From contig JAGQDJ010000031.1 of assembly GCA_022885665.1 (NCBI GenBank), positions 434,001 to 498,000 of the forward strand: 64,000 nucleotides of DNA, in the 5' to 3' direction. Below the pieces are notes generated by a model. It was not told the DNA's origin. It worked only from the letters and a program-made list of their open reading frames with translations, and ran no database searches. Origin of the DNA: Triops longicaudatus (Eukaryota; Arthropoda; Branchiopoda; Notostraca; Triopsidae). Within the stretch, counting starts at the first letter, position 1. Each line of letters begins with the position of its first letter. Positions 51,390-62,598 of this stretch are shown piece after piece. Position numbers and translations under genes: made by a program.

Positions 51390-51459
51390 CTGGTCGTGAG
51401 GGACTCGAACCCACAACCTCATGATCTCCAGCCTGTGCCTTAGACCGCTCGGCCACCCA
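51390..51459 (-). repeat. tRNA-like sequence, probably a tRNA-derived SINE or tRNA pseudogene
   Basis: On the minus strand there is a good RNA polymerase III A box (TGGCCGAGCGG, 51445-51455) followed by a B box (GGTTCGAGTCC, 51401-51411) at normal tRNA spacing. The D-arm text resembles Leu/Ser-type tRNAs. The acceptor ends do not pair, the anticodon stem does not form, and the T stem has a mismatch, so a functional tRNA is unlikely. A/T-rich sequence follows the 3' end. Confidence 0.6.
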
Positions 51460-51767
51460 TATATTAAATTTGTGTTCATATTTATAAATATATATTTTTG
51501 GTAGAGAGAAATGGTATGGTACATGGAACATTCGACTATGGGCGAATCAGAGGGGTAGCTTCCAGAATATCTTGCCGTGAATATCGTTAAGTCAACAATT
51601 AGGTTTAGGCAAATTGCAATACAGTATGACCTACAGAACACTTTAAAGATTTCCAATTTATGAACTTGGAATTATCAGAATCTTATCGCATACAGAGTAA
51701 GTGAATCCCCTCTAATGTTGTCTGGAACTTGCGCCCCCCCAAAAATCCTTCTCATAAATACTACGTT

Positions 51768-51845
51768 CAGGCCTGTAGCCAGTTCAGGGGGGTTGGGGTT
51801 TCCGGGTCGGTGGGTTAAACCCCTTACCCCCTCGTTACGGGCCTG
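51768..51845. mobile_element. 78-bp hAT-like MITE, second copy
   Basis: The left end CAGGCCTGTAGCCAG is matched by the complement of the right end, CAGGCCCGTAACGAGG. Flanks ACTACGTT and ACTACGAT form an 8-bp target duplication with one difference. Termini match the copy at 32686-32832. The interior is short and homopolymer-rich (GGGG/CCCC). Confidence 0.72.
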
Positions 51846-52988
51846 ACTACGATATACTTTTCTTATTTCGACGATGCCACGAAGGACGACTAATTCTTCT
51901 AGCGAACGTCATTCCTGCTATAAACTAGATGCTTTTGAGTTTGTAATGTCTTTATTTAACTGGTTCTCTAATTGAGTACCAATCTTTTTATACAAGCTCT
52001 CGTGTAAAAAACACTCACACGAAAACCCTTTCAATATTACCGCCTCTCATTTTCATGAAGAAACATGACACGTTTGGAACTCAACGCACTGCGGACATGC
52101 CGTGTCGATTTTTCTAAATTGGCTACTCAAAACTCCGCCTCCCGTTGTAGGATTCCCGTTTACAGAGGAAACGACACCATAGTTCGTCAGCTAGTTGAGC
52201 TTCAAATGATGGTTCTCTATTACCACACCACGTACAGTTTCTTGTTCAAAGCTTAGTGAAATAAGGCAGGAGTTACGGATAGAGGTAAAGGTTATACAAC
52301 GAAAAAGCTTAATACCAATAACACCCCAGATAATCTCCTGATCACGTTGAGCTACTTACTTTTCCTTCTCTCGTTCTCCATTTTCACCTAGTTTTTATCT
52401 TCGGTTTTCTTCCAAAGCTTTTTTTTGCCATTTTATTCTCCGTGCTGAGGACGAAATGTAGCCACCTAAACTCTGTTATCATGCATTATTTTTAAACTTC
52501 ACATTCATTACCTCTCCAGAGCCGTCTGTTGAGCTAATCTGCATAGCACATTGACGCCTTCTAACTTCGACTTCCACTCCTCCCCCCTCCCCCAAGGCTC
52601 ATTCGGCAGTTCAACCCATGGAGTTAGTATAGAGATGACTTGCCGTTATACAGGCTTATTCTACAAAATTGATAATAAAGGAAGGCCTTAAGAGCCAGAA
52701 TCGATGCTGATTGGGTTTTAGAGCTAGAATCAACACTGATTGGCTGTAAGGTGGCCGTGAGCAGCAGAAGCTTACCATAGAGATAGTATATATTCTGTGC
52801 TTGTTCTCGAGGTTCCTCCTACTAGGAAGGCGGGGCATTCTTCTAAGAGGGCCGACCCTGGAAGCAAAAGGGCCTGGAACACTTTGTCCATAAGGGAAAG
52901 ACTTTCGTCGTCTCTGTATACCCTACGGTTCAACCCGTCGTCTAGTGAATCAAAACAAAAATGGTTCGATCTGATTCTGTCTAAAGAA

Positions 52989-54490
52989 ATGGCAAGAAAA
53001 AGGGAGGAGAAAGTATCTTCTAGAAAATCAAGCCCTTTAACCTCCTCGTCTTCATCAACTTCACTTAGTGAAAACAAAAGTAAAGGAGGCAAATCAAAAT
53101 ATCGCGAAGACCAAGACGACTCTATTGACTTACTCAGAGCTCAGCTACAGAAACTTGGTCTGGGAATCCGCGAAGTTCCTGGCGATGGGTAACTACTTTA
53201 ATATTATAAGGCCTTATTTAATTATGTATACTTACCTGTATTATTAGAAACTGCTTGTTCAGAGCAATTGGAGACCAATTAGATGGTCATATGAGAAATC
53301 ATTTAAGATACCGACAAGATGCCGTCCAGTATATGCTGGAGCATAAAGAAGATTTCCAGCCCTTTGTGGAAGATGATGTTCCTTTTGACAAGCACAGTAA
53401 TACAGCTTTTTTTTACTTGCTTTATTCCATGAGTTAATGTGTAATCTGATTTTGTTTTCCTCTTCTGTGCATCTCTTTCAAACTGAAATCTGTCGATCCA
53501 TGCAGCTTCGATGCTTTCCCAGGCGGGCACTTACGCAGGAAACGATGCGATTGTAGCGCTAGCACGTCTTCTAGGCCTTACTATCGTCATCCATCAAGCT
53601 AACGCTCCCTTATGGCGGGTTCATGGTTGGGATGCGCACAGCTCAGGTCCTAATCAGTCACATTCTCCCGCAGCATCATTAGCACCCTCCCAGAGGAAAG
53701 AGCTGCATATAGCATATCATGGTGGAGATCACTATGATAGTGTGCGACGTCTGGGTGATACGAGCCAAGGACCCGCCAATATCCGTCTTGCCGTAAGTAT
53801 TCTTTGTCGTAATGCATTAAATCTTTCTTTACCGTGCCAACACATTAAATCAAATGCATTTTATTCCTTGGGTGTTTCAGAGTAATCCAGAACCACTTTG
53901 TAGCCCGAAACGGCCAGCTGCTAATGAAGGTGAGGAGACAGATTTAGAACGACAAGCGATGCTGCAGTCTGGCTGCCATGACCTTCGAAGAGTTCGTGAA
54001 GCGCTGGAAACGAATCATTTCATACTGGAAGCGGCTGTAGAGGACCTTATTGAAGAGACTCTTCTTACAAGTAGCTTTCGTAAGTTTCTTCTTGTAGTTG
54101 AGTTTTACTGGTTATTATTTACTGTCTAATTTCCGCGATTTATTGTAGCAGCGCAAAAAGATGATGGTATTTGGAGTGAGAGCGGTTCAGGAACTCGGAT
54201 TTTTGGTAATACTGCAGCTATGGATAACTCAAGTAGCCGGAGTCTACGATCTAAAGTAATTTAAAAAATAATAAACTAGTCTTTGTGTTTATAAAAATTT
54301 TCTCATTTACTTCGTTTAGAATTTGTCAGCTAAGAGAGTTCGAGAGCTGAAAAAGCAAGAACGAAAAAAAGCGAGCGAGGAGCGCAAACGCGGAGGGTCA
54401 AACTCGTCTGGATCAGTGGATCATAATAGTGATAGCGATTCTGTGTCTCCTGGTGGGGTGATTCGTCAAGTCCAGTGCTTGAATATCTGA
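52989..54490 (+). CDS. OTUD3: OTU domain deubiquitinase 3
   Basis: Six exons, 52989-53188, 53248-53396, 53506-53792, 53881-54079, 54149-54255 and 54320-54490, give 370 residues (human 398). The OTU cysteine-protease domain spans about residues 45-210: the catalytic loop PGDGNCLFRA has Asp66 and Cys69, and His192 lies in GGDHYDSVRR. Conserved OTUD3 blocks are RNHLRYRQDAV, FVEDDVPFDKH, GTYAGNDAIVA and NAPLWRVHGW. A UBA-like helical region (about 229-272) follows, then the OTUD3-specific GIWSESGSGTRIFGN, a basic coiled-coil-like stretch (KRVRELKKQERKKASEERKR) and the family C-terminus LNI. OTUD3 removes ubiquitin chains; PTEN is a known mammalian substrate. The start was chosen for its basic N-terminus MARKREEK. 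A GTAGCAG tandem acceptor precedes exon 5. Confidence 0.95.
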
Positions 54491-54737
54491 ATTTTAGGCA
54501 GATCTCGTTGCGAATTTCCGTTGCAGAATTGGTTGGTGTACTGAAAAATCCCATGTGTTGTACAGAAAGACATTTATTCGTCGTAGTTTTCCTACCCAAT
54601 TTCAAGCCTGGGCGGTTAACGGGTGCTTGAAAAGTTGTTGTACGTTATGAAAATACTAAATTAAACATTTTGAGTGCACAACAAATAACGACTTCTCAAC
54701 ACCAGTGTCCACCTGTTTTAGGAGTCCATAATACAAG
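54491..54737. terminator. Convergent OTUD3/DHX36 3' ends
   Basis: Only 247 bp separate the two stop codons. The DHX36 strand has AATAAA at 54573-54578 (on the complement). The OTUD3 strand has ATTAAA at 54660-54665. If both are used, the two 3' UTRs overlap by about 100 bp. Confidence 0.55.
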
Positions 54738-57700
54738 TTAACTATAGTTGGGATTTCCGTCGCCTGGTGACCACCAATCATCCTCTGATTCTATTTGTTT
54801 TTCATTTTCTTCACCTGAAAAGTCTTCGTCTTCTTCGGAAGAGGATTCTTCAGAAACATCTTCGCCTAGGTCACCTTCCAGTGGACTATGCCCGTCTTTC
54901 CCATCTGTTTCTTCCTCGTCCTCCCCCTCATCATCGTACTTTTCCGGTTTCACATTTAGTCTCTGTTTTAACGTTCTGGGTCTATTTGGACGCTGACGTC
55001 TCGTAGATTGTTCACCGCCGTGGTCATCTTCGCTATCCACATCTTCCATACCAGATTCCGCACTTAGAAGTTCTACTATCGCTGCCAGAACCGCTTTCTC
55101 TTCGGATGTGTCTGAGGACCAATCAACAGACCCAGGGTGCGCGATCCTGTGCGCCAATATCTTATCTAACCTCAACCGAAGATCCTGAAATGTACGCAAC
55201 AAAAAAAGAAAATAATAATGATTAATTAAATAAATAAAAATAGACAAACATCGACATTAACTGAAAACCGCTTCTAGTAACGAATATACTAATAATAAGC
55301 GTTCGTAACAGATCCAAGAAAACCAGACATACACAAAATCATACCTTCACAATCGCGGCAGTATCTTTATCGCAACGGAAATTGATGTGCGAGTCCACCT
55401 GAACAATGTCAGTTCCATCACGTTCCCTCCGGATATCCACACCTTGCCCAAAGAACAGCAACGCAAAAGATGACACTTCCGAACAATCATAAAGAAAAAT
55501 CGACGTCGACTTCACCTGAAAAAAAGTTATCATTTGTTTCGTACAGCTTTCACAAACTATTGGACGCTCAATGAGCTCGTGACTGCTCACTTGGGTTAAA
55601 GGTCACAACTTAATTTTGACTAACATCTAGGGTGTAAAATTTTTACACAGCTTTTTTCTATTGTCGGCGCTAGAAGTTACATAGAAATTTACGGTTTATA
55701 TGAAAATTGTTTCGAAAAATGTATGAAAAACAGTAGAAAAAAATATTCAATCTAATTCTTAAAAATATGCAAAACTCTAACATCGACAACCTTAACCACG
55801 AAGTAATTGAGCGATTAACAAAGGTAAGTAACTCCCAAAAATGATTTACTTTTTGATGATAAACCAACCAGGAACTCGTAAAGCGCGTTTCTTTCTCGTT
55901 GATGGATTTGGGATGGATGTAGATACGTCCATCTTCAGGGGTGTAAAAAGTCACAGTGGTAGTTTCGAATTTTCCTTTATCTTTCAGTGTCGCTGACGTC
56001 ACTGCTTGACCTTTTCGCTTGGGGTTTTTCTTGGGCGATTTGTTACTAATCCGAGTTTCTTTCCGAATACGCACTACGTTAGGGTACAGTGCACTAGAGA
56101 TCAGAGCTTGGAGCAGCGACTTGTTCTTCGAATTGTAGTTCGAAGATGCAGCTTTGGGATCAGGACTCGATACAAACTGCTTTTCGTACAGTTCTCGACA
56201 AAACTGTCTTTTCGTGTCCCTAAACGGAAAGAAAATTTCGGTAAGATTTCGTCACATGTTCTATCATAATCTTGTACATCGAATTTTTTAAAAGACTTTT
56301 CAACCAGTTAGGTTTAGAATTCTTGTAAGCCATCTGCCATCTTGTCGAATTCATACATGGACACATTGATCTTTTTTTAATTTGATTTTCAATTTTGCTC
56401 TTCTCGTTCACGTTGTACTATAGAATCAATAATTCACTAAAATTCCTCTATTACCTTTTAGAGGTTTACTTTTTCTGTTTTTTTCCGGCTTTCCAACGAT
56501 CCAGGCTGATAACGAACTGACCTCTTCAACTAGCATTATTTTAACTCACCTGAGCATATGTAAGGTATTTTCCGAAAGGAAATTTTTCCAACAAAAGTCT
56601 CGGCTTTCTCCCCTTTCTTTCGCTTCTTCCCATAATTCCATTACTCGGATCAAAAGCAAGTGGTCAGATCGACAGTTATTGGCCAGAATTCGTTTTCGTC
56701 GATTTACTTCATCTTCCTTTCCCTAAACATATCAGTTACAAGGGGGAATACAATTCCGGTAAACTAACACATTATAGTCAACCTACTAATGGTACGACGA
56801 AGGGATCTTTGAAACTCAGCGCGGCAGCAACAGTTAACAAGGCATCCACACATGAAAATATTGCAGCCATGAGTAGCATTCGACCAGTTTGTGGATCGGT
56901 GGGCATACTAGCCAAATGGTATCCTAACGGCGTCAAATGTTCATCCGAATCCAAAGCTCCCAACGTTCGCAACAACTATAAAAAATGAAAAAAATATTAC
57001 TTTATGAAAAAAACGTCTTTCTTAATTAACGAACCAACCTTAAGTGATATGGAGACAGTTTGTTTAGGAGGCGGTTGCAGAACTTTTTCTAAAAATGGCT
57101 GAATTTTTCCCAGCTTGAGAATTTTAATCTGCAAAATGACTTCTTCTAAACGTTTGCGGACCATTTCGGGTACAGGAAAGTCCAAAAACTGCGCTTCTCG
57201 GCACTTCGTATATAAATGGTAACATTTACCCGGCTGAACGCGTCCCGCACGTCCTTTGCGTTGTCTGGCATTAGCTAAGCTTTGCCACTCGGGCAGCAAT
57301 GTAGCCACGTTACGACTTTGGTCAAAGTTAGACTGCTTGAGACGCCCGCAGTCTATAACGTATACAACGTCATCGATGGTAATACTGGTTTCGGCAATGT
57401 TTGTCGCCAAAACAATTTTACGGACGCCTGCAGGCGGCCGATCAAAAACTTGACGCTGATTCGCGCTTGGCATGAGAGAATGCAAAGGAATGATGATGTA
57501 ACGACTTGATGGAAGGCTGCGATCTGCAACGAGCATTTGGTTGACTCGAGAGATCTGATCCCAGCCGGGGAGAAAGACTAAAATCGCCCCAGGGCCTTCA
57601 CAGCGGCATATGTGAGTGATGAGTTCGTAGATAAGGTTCAGGTCCAAGATTTCACATTCCGGCATGCGAATCGAGTTCCTTACATGACTTGAGTACGTCC

Positions 57701-60298
57701 GTGTACGATCTAGCTCCCTAAACAGAGTTGACGGTACATTAAACTAGATAAACGCACGCAAAACTTGACGTCAAAGAACGTAATCTTAACAACTAAACAG
57801 AAATTTTGTTAAGAAGCACAGTTCAAAGACGTCGTCAATGGATCACAGATCATAGGTCTGTTTCTAAGTAACATAACAGTTGTTGATCTAATCAGCCAAG
57901 TTTGCTGCCACGCATTCTATGGTTCTTAAAGGCTTATGGCGAAATAAAGTTATTCCACGTTGTTGTTTGATTAGCTAATCACATAATTCACCTGACGTAA
58001 GTTCCGATCATTTCTGCATACTCTTTATCTCCACGTGCACCTTTGGGGCTTTTCGATTTGCCACAAGCGCGTACTCGGTATCTGCAAGAATACAGATTCA
58101 TTAATACGACGCTTAAGTACACGGCTATAGGACAAGCGGATATTGTTAACAAACACTAAAGGGAAAAGAAAAATACTTACCCCGTCATATCTAATACATC
58201 TTCAAGATAAAATTCTTTTACGGGAAATGTAAAGCCGGGGATATTTAATGTCGGACAATTGTTGAAATAAACACTGAACAAATCTGCGTTTAAAGTCGCA
58301 CTCATCAAAATGGCCTTTAATGTGGGTCTCTGCAAGAGGAACAAGAAGTTTCAATATAAGGCACGAAGAACATAATGAACAGAAACATCCATGGGCTGAA
58401 CGAATACTGACACAACCTGCAACCAGACCTCGCATTTTCGGTCATAATTTGAATAATAGTATTAGTACATAACGCAAACTTTGATAAGAATTTTTCGTTT
58501 ACTATAATCGACGTAAAAATGAATTCCTGTTGGAAAGTTGGCGTACGAGGTTTCATTGTGAATTACTACACGGCGTGGAGCAGCTCTTTTCTATATTGTG
58601 GCTATTCCCCTTTGTTGCTACGAAAGTTTGAAAAAAAATCGACAAGTTGCTAAATCATCTACTATTTACTTTTATCAAAGACTACCAGCAAAATTACCGA
58701 TTTCAGACGTTGATAGAAAAAGCTGAGAAGTATAAAAACACATAAAAACCATTTCAATATGAAAAATGACATCCAATCCCAAACAAAACTTAAAACCGAT
58801 CTTACTTTTGGCAAAATGTCTTTGAGGAGTGTGATCAGAAAATCACACAAAATATCCCGTTCGTGTACTTCATCCAAGATAACGTGGCTAACATTCTGCA
58901 AATACGGGTCCGATAGCATCCACTGAAGCAAAATTCCTGTAGTGCAGTACAAAATGGATCCTTTGTCATGTGGCATATTCCTAGGAGGCACGTAAACGAG
59001 TGTGAACTCACGGACAAAAATCGGGATGTTTTTAAGATTGCTGAGAACTTTTTAGGTTACCTTTCCAAGCGAATTTGATAACCAACTGATTCGCCCAAAT
59101 TTTGTCCTCTCTCATCCGCAACACGCTGGGCCACAGAGATAGCAGAAATTCGCCTTGGTTGTGTGCAGATAATCCTAGTGCACGACCCTTTGTTTTTACT
59201 TAGAGCATCATCCAAAATGAACTGTGAAACTTGGGTCGTTTTGCCACAACCCGTCTCTCCTGATATAACGACAACTTGGTTCTCTTCCACAAGGCGCAAA
59301 ATTTCTTCTCGCATCTTAAAAGCTGGTAATTGCTTCCGAAACTCGAGCAACTCCTTAAAGCGATCGCTAGCTTGGTTTTCGTACCACCGACCTGCCAACT
59401 TGTCATCTACGGATGGGTCACGTATCAGCCGAGAGTCTAATACGAGTTCCATAGCCGTCGCTGAAGACGCTTCTATGTTTCCGTGGTATGTTTCAAGGAA
59501 TTTCTCCTTAAACCGACTCTCTCCTATGTGTCCAAATGGTACGGGTGTTGCCGCCTGAGCCAAGGGATCCTCTGTTGCAACTCTTCCCAGTAACGAAGCC
59601 ACTTTGCATTGCTTTACAGCGCTTAAATGGATCACAGCTCTCTACAAACCCCAAACCAACTTAAATCAAGTTTGGTCATACCAAAAGTCATTAGGCGAAT
59701 CGTACCGATTTCTTGTCTTGGTCTTGTCTGCGACCTTTGGTTAATTGCGCGTAATACATTCCTAAAGAATTTAAAAATAGACTTTAATAATCTGTTTATA
59801 CCGTGAAACCTGTGTGATATTCCAGTGAAAATGCTGGTACATGATAAAATCATTCAAAATACACAATAAATTACCAACTAGTATATCCATAAAACAATAA
59901 AATGGAACAGATAGTGTTATATGTAGTTAGTGCTGTACACAAATAAAGGATATGCACTTAAAGGTATCTAGCTTATTAACTCTTAAAAGAGTTGATTAAT
60001 TCTATTAAGAGTTTTTTTTTAACTCTTAATGCTAACTGAAGATAATGAAGAGTTAATCAAAGAGGTTTCAAGAACCCAAATAAGCTTTACAGTTTTCCCT
60101 ACAAAAAAAAAGAAAGTAAAAAATTTATTATTTTAAGCAGCATAGTATTTGTGTTCTTTTGTTTCATTTTTCGACAAAAACCTTACCTATTTCTCTCCCT
60201 TTGAGGTGAGCGGGATGCTTCGGCGGACCGCGCCCCATTTTTGGCGGATTTTCATAATCTTCACAGGAACCTTTCTTGCTAAACCTTCGCCCTGACAT
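54738..60298 (-). CDS. DHX36: DEAH-box G-quadruplex helicase DHX36 (RHAU)
   Basis: Twelve exons, in transcript order 60187-60298, 59706-59761, 59061-59641, 58806-58980, 58181-58329, 57992-58081, 57039-57717, 56787-56975, 56550-56722, 55850-56219, 55345-55515 and 54738-55184, give 1063 residues (human 1008). The N-terminal DHX36-specific motif that stacks on G-quadruplexes is present: HPAHLKGREIGMYYAQ. Helicase motifs: GETGCGKTT (184-192), TQPRRISA, LDEVHERD (DEVH where human has DEIH), ILMSAT, LVFLPGW, ATNIAETSITIDD and QRKGRAGRVQPG. The HA2 and OB-fold regions follow (LTPLGYHLA, ALSFKDPFVVPL, ALISSALYPNV, SIFLYDCSEV). DHX36 unwinds DNA and RNA quadruplexes in nucleus and cytoplasm. The C-terminus has a long Glu/Asp/Ser-rich tail not found in the vertebrate protein, yet ends GNPNYS, like vertebrate DGYYS. 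Confidence 0.97.
59978..60030. repeat. Palindromic AACTCTTAA cluster in DHX36 intron 1
   Basis: AACTCTTAAAAGAGTT (59978-59993) is an imperfect palindrome: AACTCTT and AAGAGTT around AA. ATTAAGAGTT (60004-60013) and AACTCTTAAT (60021-60030) are exact complements around a T run. It lies in the first DHX36 intron; function unknown. Confidence 0.7.
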
Positions 60299-60908
60299 CC
60301 TGGAATGTCGCCTATGACGAAAAAGAAGTGTGAATTATTACAGGTTACAGCTTTACGCACAATGATCATAAATTGTAATTAAGTATTTCAACGATAAAAC
60401 ATGACAAAGAAAATGCATATGTAGAAGAGATTCTGACGTCCATTGCATCATACGCCACGTTTTTTTTTTTAATGAAAGGGCGCGTGCTCCTTTTTCTAAA
60501 CGTTCTCTTTACCCAATTACCCTTATCAGGGATTAAAATATCGCCTCATGGACATTGGTTTATCAAACCCAAATCAAACTATAAGGGAATTCGAAGGCTT
60601 AGCTTAACTTTTAGAATACAATTACAAAGCTCTAGAATCCTAAAACTGATAGAAGAAAAAAAAAGTCTTACAGATAGAAAGCAGTATTATTTACAATTTT
60701 GACAATCTTGCTTTATCACGCGAAATTCCTGTGATACTTTTCCGATCTTAGTATTTTTCCTCAAGTTTTTATACTGTTCCTCACAGGGAAAATTTATGGA
60801 TGGTCGCGTATAAGTATGCGTTCTTCGTGGAGTAACAGGCAGTTGAAGGCTGACAGTCAAATTGGCCATAGCTACCTTCCTGACAAAGACTTTGAAAAGG
60901 TGCTTAAA
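60299..60908. promoter_or_regulatory. Divergent promoter region between DHX36 and the chitin-binding gene
   Basis: About 610 bp separate the two ATGs. On the + strand TATAAGTA at 60809-60816 lies about 95 bp before the chitin-binding ATG and is a plausible TATA box for a regulated secreted-protein gene. No TATA is tied to DHX36. The open frame at 60472-60702 shows no features. Confidence 0.5.
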
Positions 60909-61980
60909 ATGAAAATTTCAGTTTTGTTCGTTTTGATTAGTTTGGCTGGAGCAATTAACTCCGCTGTGGTACGTAAAAGGGTGGACAGTAATATCGATAT
61001 TGATCACGGACGTGAAGATTGGGTTATTTATAATCCAGGTGAGGTTTTGTGATGGAATTGTGTGCTTTGTCTAGTAGTAATTTCACCCCTCGCTAGAAAG
61101 ATGAATACAAGGGAGTTATGCTAATCGTAGAGAAATAACAAGCCATTCCTACAAATCTGTAAAGGAAAAATTCACGAAATATCAGAGAACTTACGCACCC
61201 TCGTATCTATTATTCGTTACCAATACAAAAGCTTCGAATTAAAGCGTGCTTTTAAGCTCTACCAAATTTCTTTACTTTCAAAACTTTGTCAACAATCTTC
61301 CTTTTAGGGGAGAAACGATCAAATTAGCTCTTCTGAAGATTCTTTATTACTTTACCACAACAATAGATATTTTAAGGCAATCAAAGACGACAACGTAACT
61401 CTAATGCGAGTTCGGTCTTTTCTGACATTAAAAATAACTATCCACAGAATTTTAATTTACCGGTCTATGAAATAGCACGAGGCATATCTCTCTGATAAGG
61501 TCCTTTCACTTCTAAAGGGTTATTGTAGTTAAGTCTTAGGCTTTTCTCCAAAGAATATAGACTTAACGGTAGAATACTCATTTCTATCTGAAAGAAATTT
61601 AATTAAACTATTTTCAGCGTGTCAATGATTAACACAAGGCTCTGTGTTTCTAACGTTCGCAAACATATGCTTCTTCTGTGATTTTAATTACGTTGATTAT
61701 TGTTTCAGAGCTCGATGAAAAACACAGCAATTACTGCACCGATAATGGTGACTTTCCCAATCCATTAGACTGTCACACGTTCTACAAATGTTCTAATGGC
61801 GATCGTTATTTGATGTACTGTCCCGAACTATTAGTATGGGATCCTGTAACGAAATCATGTGTCTGGGATGACGGGACCTATTGTAACTATGATAGTAAGT
61901 CCTTTCAACAAACATGTTTAAAAAAAATAATAATATATATTTCCAATTTTTCCAGAAAAATTACAAGAAGCTCAAAAATA
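60909..61980 (+). CDS. Small secreted peritrophin-A (chitin-binding type 2) protein
   Basis: Three exons, 60909-61038, 61709-61894 and 61955-61980, give 113 residues. The N-terminus MKISVLFVLISLAGAINS is a clear signal peptide. A short, charged linker follows, then one CBM14/peritrophin-A domain (about residues 52-106) with the six-cysteine pattern: YCTDNGDFPNPLDCHTFYKC, then YCPELLVWDPVTKSCVW and a final TYC. The conserved aromatic residues expected to contact chitin are present. The C-terminus is a short charged tail (KKLQEAQK). The protein is probably secreted and bound to chitin in cuticle or gut lining; one domain alone cannot say which. AATAAA at 62393-62398 is a good poly(A) signal, and a TATA-like box lies upstream. 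No transmembrane segment. Confidence 0.9.
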
Positions 61981-62598
61981 GCGGACTCTAGCAAGAATAC
62001 GTGGCTCTACAACCCGACAATCAATACTGCTGAAATCGGCCGACGTGCTTTTAAAATAGCTGTGATATTCGCTCTCTAATGCCAAGTTGCCAATGCTATT
62101 GGATACGACTACGGCTAATTCTTTACTGTAATACAAGATTTTGTTCGATACGATCGTAATTCACACAATACACGCTTGCGTGGCCAACTGCGTATATACA
62201 AATAATGTTTTATATATGATAAGAACAAAAACATACTTGCTGCTTCAGCTCGTTGTCACTCTTCAGAGATTGGGAAATGCAATCCTATTTTCATGACAAC
62301 AAGAGCACGACGATTTGTTGTGAATCGTATCTACTACGAGCATTTAACACTAGGCTTCACTGTGTCCAACTTGTTTAAAATGATTGCTGCACAATAAACT
62401 AGTCTAGCTGATGGCTAACGTGCCACGATTCGCGTTTTACTCGCTCAAGCGAATCGCAAACTGTGTTCGCACGTTACCTCCTTTGTGTATAAAAAAATAG
62501 CGCATTGTAGGGACAATCAAATAGCTTGAATTAACGCTCAAAGTGAAATATTGTATTACCTGTTTTAGTGCATTTAACATTATTATCATTAGCTTACA
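61981..62598. other. 3' UTR of the chitin-binding gene and taxilin promoter region
   Basis: The AATAAA at 62393-62398 marks the probable end of the upstream transcript. About 200 bp then precede the taxilin ATG, so its promoter must be compact. No other gene or repeat is seen. Confidence 0.55.

Larger units (their letters stand above)
50159..52988. other. Repeat-bearing intergenic region before OTUD3
   Basis: It contains A/T homopolymer runs (about 50957-50979), the tRNA-like repeat at 51390-51459 and a hAT-like MITE at 51768-51845. The frame of OTUD3 stays open upstream from about 52797, but the residues there show no family similarity and are taken as 5' UTR. No other gene is seen. Confidence 0.55.

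Noticed and set aside
51234..51656. 140-residue minus-strand frame
   Set aside because: It reads straight through the tRNA-like repeat; peptides of this type are common false frames over tRNA-derived sequence.
52797..52988. N-terminal extension of OTUD3
   Set aside because: The frame is open, but residues show no OTUD3 similarity and lack an upstream ATG in frame; taken as 5' UTR.
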